From Amyloporia xantha (Eukaryota > Basidiomycota > Agaricomycetes > Polyporales > Adustoporiaceae), in NCBI GenBank assembly GCA_036971615.1, contig JAYKKR010000002.1, positions 3,782,001 to 3,846,000 on the forward strand: a stretch of 64,000 bases of DNA. The letters run 5' to 3'. Every line of letters starts with the position of its first letter. Position 1 is the first letter of the stretch. The translations under genes and the position numbers were made by a program. Of this stretch, positions 47,245 to 58,933 are shown in pieces. The notes beneath the pieces were generated by a model. The model searched no databases. It was not told where the DNA came from and saw only the letters and a list, made by a program, of their open reading frames with translations.

Positions 47245-48502
47245 CTATGAAACGAGACTGTCGCCTTGGAGCTCTTCAAACTTCCTCCTCGCCAATCTGA
47301 CGTTCATCCGCAAAGCGGCGGTCTCTGCACCACTTATCAGAAAAGGTGTATCAAAAGGTACATCGAGTCACGCACCGATTGTCGGGTCATGGACCACGAT
47401 TAGCACGTAAGTGTTTCGGGTCAGCTCGTCGAGCACGGCGGTGAATTCGTCCAGCTCCATCTCGAGGGAGTAGAACTCCTCGCGCACGCGCGAGCATGCG
47501 TGCTTGAACGCCTTGATGAGCTCCGACGTGCGCTCGTACCGTATCGGGGAGAATTTGTGTGGGTCCGAGTCGGACTGGGAGTCGGCGTGTAACACTGAGC
47601 CTTGCGAATAGGTCGCGGAAGATGGTGTGGAGAAGGCGGGAGAGATGACGGGTGGGGAGGCAATGGACGCAGCGGGTGCAGGAGGGGGAGAAGAGGTGGC
47701 GATGACGAGGAAGGTTGTACGCTCGAAGAGGATCACTTCGGTTGCGTTGCACGCCTGTGCAAGTACGGTTAGATGTTTGGAGAGAACAGCGGCGTTTGGG
47801 ATGAGGGTATGTACTATGCGAGACCATGCCTAGTTCCCGTGAGCCATTGTGTAAATAAGATTGGGAGGACACGACTGACCTTGTATAAACTCTCGTCGTA
47901 TATACTAGTTCCAAACACGGTCACTTCGACATCCCCACTCGCCTGCTGAAGCTCGTGCGTCTTCCTCTCCAGCACTACCGCTCTGTCACCCCTTGCCAGG
48001 TCCATTTTGTGGACCAACAAGAACACCGCCGCCTCTGGACTATACTTCCGCAGTGCAGCTAAGCAGTCACGGTAGTACTCGAGGTCCTTCGTCATGTTAC
48101 GCGACTCGACCTCGAAGACATAGATCATGACACCGACGTGTTGGAATATTGTCGACTGCTGTTGCGATAGATACAAGTCCATGAAAGCATCTTGACCACC
48201 GCAGTCCCACAGGTTGAGGATGAGGTCACCGAGGAACCGGACATGGTTCTGCTCGACGTCTATCGTAGCTCCAAGCCGTGAAGTGAGGGAGGCGGGATTG
48301 TTGGAACTGAACAGAGAACATGTAAATATACGCCCTGATGGCAAGCATTTTGGAATACTTTTGGAAGAATTTAATACTCACAAGATCAACGAGCGCATAG
48401 ACGTCTTGCCACTCCCCGACGCTCCCATGAGAAGAACCTGTAATGCGACCGCTCTGCCAATTGTTCATCACCGAAAATTGCAAGCCCTACCTTCTTTTTC
48501 AT
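47245..48502 (-). CDS. GTR1: RagA/Gtr1-type small GTPase of the TORC1 pathway
   Basis: Five exons (48502-48491, 48437-48382, 48306-47880, 47829-47376, 47324-47245) sum to 1,029 nt, giving 342 residues. Exon 1 encodes only MKKK. Then come VLLMGASGSGKTSMRSLIF (P-loop), SRLGATIDVEQNHVRFLG (switch I), LNLWDCGGQDAFMDLYLSQQ (switch II with Gln), HVGVMIYVFEVESR and LLVHKMDLA (guanine specificity). The C-terminal half is a roadblock-like domain (HTLIPNAAVLSKHLTVLAQA, ILFERTTFLVIATSS) with a Pro/Ser/Ala insert of about 45 residues. It ends FEELQGDSLVS. RagA/Gtr1 pairs with RagC/Gtr2 on the vacuole and signals amino-acid supply to TORC1. The order and motifs are unambiguous. Confidence 0.93.
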
Positions 48503-48996
48503 GGTGGTTTAAGGTCAACACCAGGGAACTCTAACCTTACTTCGCATCTACTCAGGACTGCTGAAACGTAATGATAGGTTTGCTTCTTCGGTCAGGCTCC
48601 GTTTGAGTCACACCGAGTCGTCAGCAGACGTAGCAAATGATACCCAGGACAAGCCGGGACTAGTAGCAGATTAGAGCAACACGTCCGCGTTTGGACGGCT
48701 GGGAGGAGGAAGAGAGAGGATGAATAGCGACCATATGGGCTGCGTTGCTGGGTATGAGGTAAGTCGGCCAATATTATGGATGCCCGCTATGCAACTGGCG
48801 CCTCTACCGTGCTTCCGAGTCAAAATTCCTCATGAATGGGAACCACTTGCAATGTTTACAACGTGTATTTCTAACTGCTGTGATCATACAAACATCTACA
48901 TTTATCCAGGCCATGGGTAGAACATATCATGACCAGACGTCCATTGCTCGTACAGTTCCCCCTTTCTTCTTCGATTTACACATTCAAGACATGTTG
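48503..48996. other. Intergenic, no supported gene
   Basis: Upstream region of the Rag GTPase and 3' region of lumazine synthase. Nothing else seen. Confidence 0.5.
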
Positions 48997-49690
<694 letters not shown>

Positions 49691-49876
49691 CGTTAGGCGG
49701 CCCTTGTCGGCAAGCGCTCATCGTCGCCGTAAATGATTTGACGTTATTTGTCACGTGTAGCAGGTTTTTGTTTCTGTCGCGTCCCATTGGCCGCAACAGG
49801 TGGCTGCAGCTCTACTCTGTCTGTGTTCTGTGTCGTGCGTCCGGTTCCTTACTGAACTCTGTCAGCGTATACAGAA
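49691..49876. promoter_or_regulatory. Compact bidirectional promoter of RIB4 and SRP40
   Basis: Only 186 bp separate the two divergent start codons, so both promoters and 5' UTRs must share this space. A TTTGTCACGTG element with a CACGTG core lies near 49748-49758. Confidence 0.6.
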
Positions 49877-51883
49877 ATGGCAGTCGAGAAGGAGACTAAT
49901 GACGGGGCTGTCGCGCGTGAGTGGATGAGTTGATGTCAGGAGTTTGGTCTGCTTACGCCTCTAGACATCTGTAGTATCATATGCTCTCATTTACGACTTT
50001 CTGGTGAGAAAGTCGCACACAAAAGCGGCGGACGCAGTCAAGAAGGCAGCCAAAGATGTCGTCGTCCTCAAAGAGGGTGTTAAACCTGAGGCAAATCTGG
50101 AGGATGTCCTGAAGCAATGGAAGGCATTGAAACCAAAGCCGAATTTGTGAGTCGGAAGATATATTAATTCCATCGTCTACGTGTTCTATCATGAAGTGTT
50201 GTAGGAAGGCAGCTTCTAGCTCTGATACCGACTGTACGTCTGTCTGTCTCGTGTACTCTATGAAACTCCTGACCCAGTAGTACTCAGCTTCATCAGAGTC
50301 GTCGAGCTCGAGTTCGGAAGAAGAGTCAGACTCGGATTCTAGCTCATCTTGTGAGCCCTACTTCCTGCGGTCTACTCGTTCGATGGCTGACAGTAGAGTT
50401 TGGTTTAGCATCATCTTCGTCTGACTCCGATTCTGAGTCGAGTACGTTACCGCTCATTCTTCTTTGAACAACTTACACTGAAGCGAATCTGAAGAAAAGA
50501 CCAAGGCGACGAAGTCACAGAAACCAGTGAAACCTGCGTCGTCCCCTCCGAAGGTCGAACCATCAAAGCTAGCCGCAAAGCTTGAGAGGTCATCGTCTCC
50601 CACATCAAGCAAGACGCTCTCTACAAACGGCAAGGATAGTGATGATGACGACGAAAACGACGACGACGATTCAAGTTCAAGTTCCAGCTCCAGCTCATCT
50701 GAGGAAGAGGTGCAGGCACCGAAGCAGACGCAGCCACCTGCAAAGAAAAGCAACGTTAAATGCAAGCCAAAAAAGGCAGAGAGCAGTGAAGAAGAGAGCT
50801 CGAGCGACGGCTCAAGTAGTAGCTCGGAGGACGAGGGGACCAAGCCGGAACCCGCCACTGTTACTAAGCAGGAGAAGAAGGTAGAAAAGAAAAAGGGAAA
50901 GAAGTCAAATATCAGTGATGATGGCTCGAGTAGCAGCGACGACAGCTCCAGCGATAGTTCGAGTGAACACGAGACGAAGGCTATCACCGCGAAGAAGGCG
51001 AAGAAGAGCAAGCAGGACTTGGAGAAGAAGAAAGAGCCAGACAGTAGCGACGAGAGCTCCAGCAGCTCCAGCGAGGAGGAGGTGAAGAGGCCGGGGAAGA
51101 AGGGACCAAGTCAAAAACCGGTGAAGAAGAGCGACCAGGTCAAGGGAAGCAAAGTTCGCAAATCCCAGACAGAAACCTCATCGTCCCCTTCCCCTTCCCC
51201 TTCCTCGTCCTCGTCCTCGTCGGATTCGGATTCTGACTCAGACTCAGACTCAGACTCGTCATCCTCTAGTTCGTCTTCCGACGCAGAAACCGGCAAGACA
51301 AAGGCGAAGGCAGCGAAAGCTATGTCAGCTCCGGGCAAGACGAAGTCTACGCCCTCAGAGGAGAACTCTCGAGCTGTCAAAAAGCGTCGAATCTCGGAAA
51401 GCGGGGCAGCTGTCCCTAGTGCGGTCATCAGCACCGATAGAGAGTTCGAGGATGCGGCTCCGCAGGCTGTGCCCGATACTAGCGAGAAGAACGGGGACAG
51501 CAAGGGAAAGAAGCCCAGGAAGAGCAATACGCCCTTCCAGCGTATCAAGCCGGATGCGGTTGAATTCTTGGATGAACGGCTGAAGGATAATAGGTTCGAG
51601 GCGAGGGTACGTGTGCATCAATGTCAGCGTGCTCTATTCACGGCCATTGATGTCTGGGTGTTGTTCCTTAGGGTGGGGGCACAAATGACTACGGAGAGCG
51701 GGCTGCTCGCGATCTCATCGTGACCCGCGGTGCTGGATTCCGCAAGGAGAAGAACAAGAAAAAAAGAGGAAGCTACCGTGGCGGAGACATCACTGTCAGT
51801 CATATATTTATGAGAATCGGATTCGTATGATGTTTAGCTGACCCCGGGTTTAGATGCAAAGCCTCAGCATTAAGTTCGATTAG
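49877..51883 (+). CDS. SRP40: SRP40/Nopp140-like nucleolar protein
   Basis: Several small 5' exons precede one large Ser-rich exon. After MAVEKETND the second exon gives SIIYALIYDFLVRKSHTKAA, a LisH-like helix pair. Alternating blocks of poly-Ser/Asp/Glu (casein kinase 2-type sites) and Lys-rich segments follow, the Nopp140 signature. The C-terminal SRP40 domain is clear: FQRIKPDAVEFLDERLKDN, FEARGGGTNDYGERAARDLI, RGAGFRKEKNKKKRGSYRGG and, in a last small exon, MQSLSIKFD with TAG at 51881-51883. Nopp140/Srp40 is a nucleolar chaperone for snoRNPs. The antisense open frames of poly-Ser/Leu over 50.5-51.5 kb are shadows of the repeat codons. Confidence 0.92.
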
Positions 51884-52032
51884 GTTCACGGCTACACTGA
51901 CTTGATGCACAAGTACTGGGCATCTGACAATCATGCATGTACGGTTTAGATACTAATGGCACTCCATCGCCCGGATTCATAGCATATTATGACGAGATTG
52001 CGGATCAGCATTGCATATCGTGCATATTGATA

Positions 52033-53919
52033 TTATATTGCTTCTAATGTCCGAACGGATATCACTTTCATCCATGATGAATCTTCCTTTGGACCTTCAC
52101 TTTCACCTCTCGTATACCACGCATCCCACTTGAAGCGTGATAAGACTTCATCAGGTTGTCCTGCCCGTCGCCAAACCACCTGCGGCGCGTACCATGAGGT
52201 GCCGGGTTCAATGACGACCCTCGCCTTTTCCTTGCCGTCTTTAATTGATGCAAGGACATTTTCAGGAACCCTGGCCAGGTCGAGCTGTATCAGGAACCTC
52301 ATGTCGTACAATATCTGATCATGGCCACTGCTTGAAGGCGGTTTTGATAGGAGACTGGTAATATCGCGGGTTAGACCGTTCTCTCTTCCCACTTGTTTCA
52401 GTTTATGGTCTGCGAGTGGAGTGGCTCTCTGGATGAGCCACGCAAAATCCTGTCGCTTGCGTGGGTCGTTGAGTCTCTTGAAAGAACCATTCTGCAGCCT
52501 GACGCCCGGCATCCAAATTACGTTTGCTCCTGCTGAAAAACTCCGCCGTGCAGCAGGTGCCTCGAGTGTGTTCCAGACATGGGCGACGATCGTCTCGAAA
52601 CTTCGACGGTGGCCACCAGCTTCGGCTTGCACGCTGCCCCACAAACGAGGGGAGACGTAGCGCAGGATCCGGCGTACCAAGGCTATGCGCACTTCATGCT
52701 CAGTGACGCGCGCGAGGCGATCGGAACGTAACATCACGACCGACTGAGGAGATGGGAACATAGACGCTGCAAGATGATTGTCCACTTGAATATGGCAGGT
52801 TAGCTGAATAAGATTACCGACGAGGCGGGTGCGGAGGCCAACCTTGGGTGTCCACCATTGCGAGGCGCTCGCCGAGAATTCTCACGGCATCTCGTAGACC
52901 GTCGTTCCCTGGCAGAGGAGACTGCGCACGCAAAGTCCGGATGGCCACCTTGACGTTTGGATGCTGGTCGAGGAGAGTGACGGGACCGAGATCGGTATTT
53001 GTCTGCCAGATGCACGCTCTGAGCTCGTGCGCGCCGATAATAATTTCGTATACATACATGAGAATCACCTGAAATCGGGTTTGCTTCCCGCGCGAGGGTA
53101 TGTCGTATAGCATTGCGCAGGGTAAGAGACGGCTGGAAATTGGTCGGATCATTGACATAATCCAGGCCATGCTTCTCGCAAGTAGCAAGAATCCTGTCCT
53201 GTGGCCTAAATCAATACGTTCCAACATATGTCGACGAGTGTAGATACCTTCGGAACGGACAAGAGGGGCCGGACAATCCACCTCGACATGCCGCGATAGC
53301 CAGCGTAAGTTAACGGACCGCCTTCACCCATACCCCATCTTCTGACTGGGCGCATGCCGCCCGCGCCTACGTCACCGCTGCCCATAGAAATGCGCATGAT
53401 GGCAGTCTCGACCTGGTCATCTGCGTGGTGTCCTTGAGCGAGCGCACCTAGGCCTCCCTTGAGCATTGCTGAATGGAAGAGCTGATGGTACCGCGCATCT
53501 CGCGCCAGCTGCTCGACTGGCTGGCCTTCGGACGGAAGAGGAGGGAACGGGGCAGTCCCCCAAGGAACTATTGACGTGTAATATCTGACATTGAGTTTCC
53601 GCGCTGTGTCCTCGGCGCGGTGGGCCATTTCATGGGATGACTCTTGCAGTGCATGATTGATGTGAACTGACAACACTTGGGTCGGAAAACCAGGACTACC
53701 CCTTTTCTCTCTGACCGCAGAAGCCAGCAGATAGAGAAGGCACGTTGAGTCCGGCCCTCCAGAGTTCGCTACGCCTGCAAACACAAGCGGTCAATAGTGA
53801 TTGCTCTATTTGCTAAAACAAGATGACGCACCTATCCTACCCGGCCATCCTCCTGGAGGAGTGCATCGTTGGAAGAGATGCAGAAATTCCCCCTGCGAGA
53901 TGGGGGAAACAAGACGCAT
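52033..53919 (-). CDS. TilS-like tRNA(Ile)-lysidine synthase (probably mitochondrial)
   Basis: Exon 1 (53919-53832) encodes MRLVSPISQGEFLHLFQRC and PPGGWPGRI, and splices into the PP-loop exon 2 (53774-53248): VANSGGPDSTCLLYLLASAV, with SGGPDS as the ATP pyrophosphatase motif. Then come VLSVHINHALQESSHEMA, ALAQGHHADDQVETAIMRIS, and WIVRPLLSVPK. Exon 3 continues DRILATCEKHGLDYVNDPTN, the usual TilS core. The C-terminal part (HLAASMFPSPQSVVMLRSDR, then a region down to VISVRTLEAI) is less conserved. TilS converts cytidine 34 of tRNA-Ile(CAU) to lysidine; in fungi the substrate would be the mitochondrial tRNA. The intron 2 acceptor CACAG was chosen because it keeps frame. A MITE-like element begins 17 bp upstream of the ATG. 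Confidence 0.88.
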
Positions 53920-53936
53920 GTACAGAACTCAATGAA

Positions 53937-54439
53937 ACTGGGGGCAAAATAAGATGTGCGACGGCGGAATACTCTCCTTATCACAAATGGTAGTGACATT
54001 TTCGGAGTTCCGATTATTGTATGGCCCATTTCACATTTTCGACTTCCGAACATTGGTCACAATATTTGAAGTACATTCACTGAATGGGTACGCTACAAAA
54101 ATACTCGTTACTTGAACGTTCTGTGAGAGAAGATAGTCTAAGCTCAATTTACATGTGGTGATCACTTTGGATTTCGAGACTTCAAATACTGTCTAATGCA
54201 CACCCAATCAGAGAATATCTCACAAATACATTCGATTCTTTAGCATAACAATTGATGTTCGGTCTTTCGGTGGCCGAAAACATAGAAAGGTCCATACAAC
54301 ATTTGGGTCTCCGAATATACTACTTTCATCTGCAATAATCTACAGCATTTTCGGGTACGGAACATCCTCCTGAAATTCGACCACACCGGAGCATGTACGG
54401 AGAGTATTCCGCCGTTGCACGTCTTATTTTGCCCCCGGT
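53937..54439. mobile_element. 503-bp MITE-like inverted-repeat element
   Basis: The 41-bp ends (53937-53977 and 54399-54439) are inverted copies with three mismatches, beginning ACYGGGGGCAAAATAAGA and ending GGCGGAATACTCTCC. Weaker inverted similarity continues inward (TTCGGAG and TTGTATGG blocks), so the element is largely fold-back. It has no coding capacity. No convincing target-site duplication was found. It lies between the divergent start codons of the TilS-like and YTH genes, 17 bp from the former. It is AT-rich and unlike its neighbours. Confidence 0.85.
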
Positions 54440-54665
54440 CTGAAGGTGGGTCGCAGGGTAGTCAACGAAAGTCCGGCCAATGTCCAAAAGTGGTCACACC
54501 CGGAGACCGGATGATCCTCACCGGAGCGGGGAATGGGCCAGAGACCGGAGGCTACGGGCCGTGTGCGGCATGCGCCTTTGAAGGCAGGCGCGGTATCCAC
54601 TGCCTGCTCTGATTCAGTTTACGCTCCTTCTCTTGTCTTCCACGCCGACTTGCGTCTGTTCAGTC

Positions 54666-57508
54666 ATGTCTTCGCAGTCTGGCCATCCAATTTCTCCCCC
54701 GCCAGTTCCTGCGTCGACCACCAATAATTCCAGCGGTGGTGTCCGTCGACATCACACAATCTCGGCTTCATCTCGTTCCGCCAGGCCAACTTCAAAAATT
54801 GCTATCTCGGAATTGGAGGACCCGCAGAATGAACAGATTTGGGCTGACGACGAACTAGTTGATCAGGATTGGGTGGGCGGCATCGGTGCAGTTGGAGAGA
54901 AATCGTCGTTGCACAGGCAGGCTTCCCTCCCAACGCGATACAATCGAGGTAAGTCGGTTCCGCGTGCTCATCCGGTAACCAGTGTTAGACCGCAGCATTG
55001 TCTGACCGGCGTGTTAGCAGCCTTCGGTGGACAGCCTGGACGGCAGCCAGGCTCTCATACTCCGAGGACGCTTAATAGCTTGTCCGCTATCGCCGGACAA
55101 GAGGGCGAAGAAGAGGAATGGGAGAGGGAAATGCGAGGTCTTCGCGACGAGGATGAGGTACGAATAACTTCTATGCATTTGGCCTTATAGCGCCTAATGT
55201 GTATACTGCAACTCAGCATGGTATGAGCGTCTCTGACCATGGTCATCATGCCATGGACTCTTCGTCATCCGCGGCGTCCCCGCTCTCGCCGCATTTTGGT
55301 GGTCTTCCTCACGGCCCCTCTCCTCCGCCTGGAGCGTCTGCTGGTGTTCGCAGGCACCAGAGTCTCAACTACCCTACTGCCGCAGCTGGTGTGCGGCAAC
55401 TCACCTCCGGCCTCAAGCGTGCTGGCACGATTCAGGCCGGTCCGGTCAAGCCTCAGACCAGAGGAGTTGTGTACTCCGGTGCCCAAAGTCCTAGCCCTAC
55501 CAATGCTGAAGAGGAGTATGATAATGACAGCACACATGCTGAGGAGGATTCATACTTTGGGACCTCGGGGCAGCATGGACAGGGGCAGTATCCTGGAAGC
55601 CCCATGGGCAGGTCATCCCCGTGGAGCACTCCCGGTAACGACTGGCGCAACCAAGTCGGCGGGAGCGGAAACAACAACGGCATCGACGACGTCTCGCTGG
55701 CTTTGTCCGCAATGGAAATCAATCAGCAATATGGCGCAAACGCGGGCAACTTTCAACATGGACAATCTACACATCCTCCGCGGTTCAACCCATCTCAGCC
55801 GCCCGCAATGCATGCCTCAGGCATGCGCAACGGTGCCAATGCTGGGTCGTCACGTAAGCTACAGCTCGTAACAGACCTCGACGGCCGCAATGGCCAGACT
55901 GCAGTCCAAAGTGCATCTGCTTATGTTCCCCCAATCGGGCACTCATTGTCGCCGGCCTCCCAGTCTCGTGGGGAGCGTGAGGAGCAGCCGCAGCCGCAAC
56001 AGCCAACGCAACGCGACCGCGCTTTCACAGCCTCTGGTACCACCACGTGGGATCAGAAGGAGCGAATCCTAGGTGGACGTGCCTCGAACCCTAGCTTGCA
56101 TCATCTCTACCAGGGTAAGAATGGGAATGGCGGAGATATTCCGAGCGTCCCTCCTATTCCATCTCAGTACTTGAATCAAGGTCAGGCTCCGAGGATGGGC
56201 ATGACCTCTCCTCCTCTGAGCCAAGGTGGCCGAACTCATAGCCGTGGCCAGTCTCAGAGCGGCTCGCAGGGCGGACCTCTCGATGGATTCATCAACTCGC
56301 CCATCGATGTGCCGACCCTGATTGCTACGAAGGGGTACAATCCAGTAGACTTCGACACGAGGCCGTTATTCGTGGGTAATCATCTTCGATATGACATATG
56401 CATTCTGACCGTACGTTAGGCGCGGTACTTCGTTATCAAATCATACACGGAGGATGACGTACACAAGTCGCTGAAATATGAAATCTGGAGTTCCACGGAC
56501 CCTGGGAACAAGCGGCTGGACAAGGCGTTCAAGGAATGTGCCGGCAGGGGTCCTATCTACCTTTTCTTCAGCGTCAATGCCAGGTAAGCTTCCTCTATCG
56601 CGCGGGACATGTACTCTAACGGGCTGATCCGTCACTATGTTTCCAGTGGCCATTTCTGCGGAATGGCTGAAATGTTGACGCCCGTAGGTTTGGGCACTGT
56701 TCTGAGTGGGCAGGAGTTGATGCGTGTTGGGATTGTAGGTTGACTATACCCGAAGCAGCACAGTATGGGCCTCAGACAAGTGGAAAGGCGTCTTCAAAGT
56801 TAGGTGGATTTTCGTACGCGACATCCCCAATGCCAATCTCCGGCACATTCGACTCAAGTAAGCCGAGATTCCACTTTAGCGCCGATCTTCATTGATCTTG
56901 TGGAAAATCATAGCAACACTCAAGAACGCAAGCCAGTCACCAACTCACGCGATACCCAGGAATTACTCCCAGATGCGGGACAGGAGATGTTGCGCATTTT
57001 CCATACTCACCCTGCACGAACGTCACTCCTGCAAGACTTCGCATTCTACGAGGTATGGTTTTATCGCTGTCTGCGTGCTGCGTCAGTAACTGAAGCCGAC
57101 TGTACTCCTCAGCTGCAAGCCATGCAGAAGATTCAGGCCGCCCAAGCTCAAGCTCAAGTACAGGGTATACCTCAAGGTGCCTCGTCGCCTACGCAGACTC
57201 CCATGTCGATGCAATCCACTGGCCAATCCCAAATGTCCCCATCTGGCGCGTCTGGACAGCATCCCTTCGCCATGTCGAACCCCACCGCGCTGGCCTATGC
57301 CGCTCAACACATGGGACTACAGCAGATGAACATGAACATGTTAGGCATGAACCCACTCATGCAGATGCAGATGAATATGGGCGGTATGGGCACGCCGTTC
57401 GCGAACCCGCATGCCATGCAAAGCGTCATGCGACACCCGAGTCCGGGCCCGATGCCTGTTGTTGGAGGCCAAAACTTCATGGGCCTGGGCGGCATGCCTG
57501 GGTTCTGA
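54666..57508 (+). CDS. YTH-domain protein (YTHDF-like m6A RNA reader)
   Basis: A long Ser/Gln/Pro/Gly-rich disordered N-terminal part (about 550 residues) begins [17 protein letters not shown]. The YTH domain is spread over several exons: [117 protein letters not shown], and [15 protein letters not shown]. The three aromatic-cage tryptophans (IWSS, VWAS, KWKG) are present, so binding of N6-methyladenosine is expected. The C-terminus is Met/Gln/Gly-rich (many [17 protein letters not shown] repeats), consistent with phase-separating YTHDF proteins. ATG at 54666 is preferred over the in-frame codon at 54633. Confidence 0.93.
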
Positions 57509-58041
57509 GTGTCACATCGGAAATGTCCCAATGATCTAACGAAATGTCTTGAATATAGAACCTGAGCTCTCGAGCGTGTTGGAAACCCAAATATGAACCC
57601 ACTCTCTCTTGCTGTTCTCCTCATCTTTTGCGCTGTTGTTTCTGCCCGCCTAATCTGTGTATCACCATCGTCCGGCACCGGTGCTCTATTTGTTCTTGCA
57701 GCATAAAGTTACCATAATGAACTGATACGCCGTACACCTTCCCTCTCTTCTCATATTTCGCTTATCATCCAGAGTCGCAAAGTACAACATCGGGACGGTA
57801 CCAATGGACGTGGATAGTCTCGAATGTTCACATGTATTTGTCCTGCAATTTCCCGTACTAACATACGCGTACGCCGTAACGCAATGTAGTTCTTCCGTGC
57901 GTACGTAGTGATGTAGACAGATTCTTGGCCTTTCCGACCAATGTATATTTTTCGGTTCTGTTCATCAGCTGGTATGGTAGGATCCGAGCGACCGAAGTCT
58001 AAGGTAATTGATGAGTACCATTATGGGATGCAACTTATATA
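57509..58041. other. 3' region of the YTH gene and left flank of a MITE
   Basis: No gene is supported. Ends with the TA dinucleotide at 58040-58041 that flanks the second inverted-repeat element. Confidence 0.5.
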
Positions 58042-58834
58042 GTGCTGCCGTGAGGTGAGGTACCTCAAGCCTCAAGGTGGCTTGAGGTGGACCGGAATCT
58101 CGGCACGCCACCTTAAGCTACCTTGAGGTCACCTCAAGGTATCTCAAGGTGACCGGGTCTGGGTGACGGACGTGAGAAGTGTGGTCACGTTATCAAGTCA
58201 CGACGTTATGCGTAGCAAATGGACATGGACTCGCGCCTGAATCTGCGCGATAAATGTGTCCAACGCTTCCTCGATCAGCTCGAGACATTATCCTCATTGC
58301 ACATTTGTCATTTCTTTTACCTCTATGAATTTATGCTTCATACTATTAAGTACATGTAGAGTGCCGGACTAATAAAACTAGGCTCTACGCCCTTGGGCAA
58401 CGGCACGACGAAGGTGCTAGTGTACTTACCAGTACGGAGGATAAATTCGAAGAATTTTAAAAAAAGAGTACTGTGCTAGTGCGCCACCACGAATTCCGTC
58501 ACCGCACCCTGCAGGAGGAACCCGCCTCATATTGACCCTTCTATGTCAGAATTTGACAGACTGTTGTCGAGTAATGCATAGGTAGAATACATTGATATTG
58601 TTTCTTTTACATTACATACACATAATCTCCCGTTCATACTTCCCTACTACCGTCTGATGACGCCGTAGACCATCGAAATAGCACTGTGCCCAGTATGCCG
58701 TATCGGTGCCGGTGCGGCCCGACACACCCGCGCCACCTCAAGGTACCTCAAGGCGCACCTCAAGTACCTTGAGGTAGATGAGGTGACTGTCGGAGTTACC
58801 TCAAGGTCACCTTTACCTCACCTCACGGCAGCAC
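58042..58834. mobile_element. 793-bp MITE-like element with TA flanks and subterminal CTCAAG arrays
   Basis: Perfect 21-bp terminal inverted repeats begin GTGCTGCCGTGAGGTGAGGT (58042-58062 and 58814-58834). Each end is flanked by TA, the duplication expected of Tc1/mariner-type insertions. Eleven CTCAAG/CTTGAG hexamers, mostly within ACCTCAAGGT contexts, cluster in both orientations within about 110 bp of each end: six on the left and five on the right. The middle (about 58170-58730) has no open frame of note. Clustered subterminal repeats are typical of transposase-binding sites, so this looks like a non-autonomous DNA element. Confidence 0.85.
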
Positions 58835-58933
58835 TAAGTTACTTATATGTATATAACTTACGCGCCGTTTTCTTTGCAGGACACGCGTCGCGTCGCGACG
58901 CACGTGACATGATTCGGACAATGCAATATCGAA

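Noticed and set aside
50454..51011. Minus-strand Ser/Leu/Phe-rich frame
   Set aside because: Reverse complement of the SRP40 Ser/Asp/Lys repeats; composition alone explains it.
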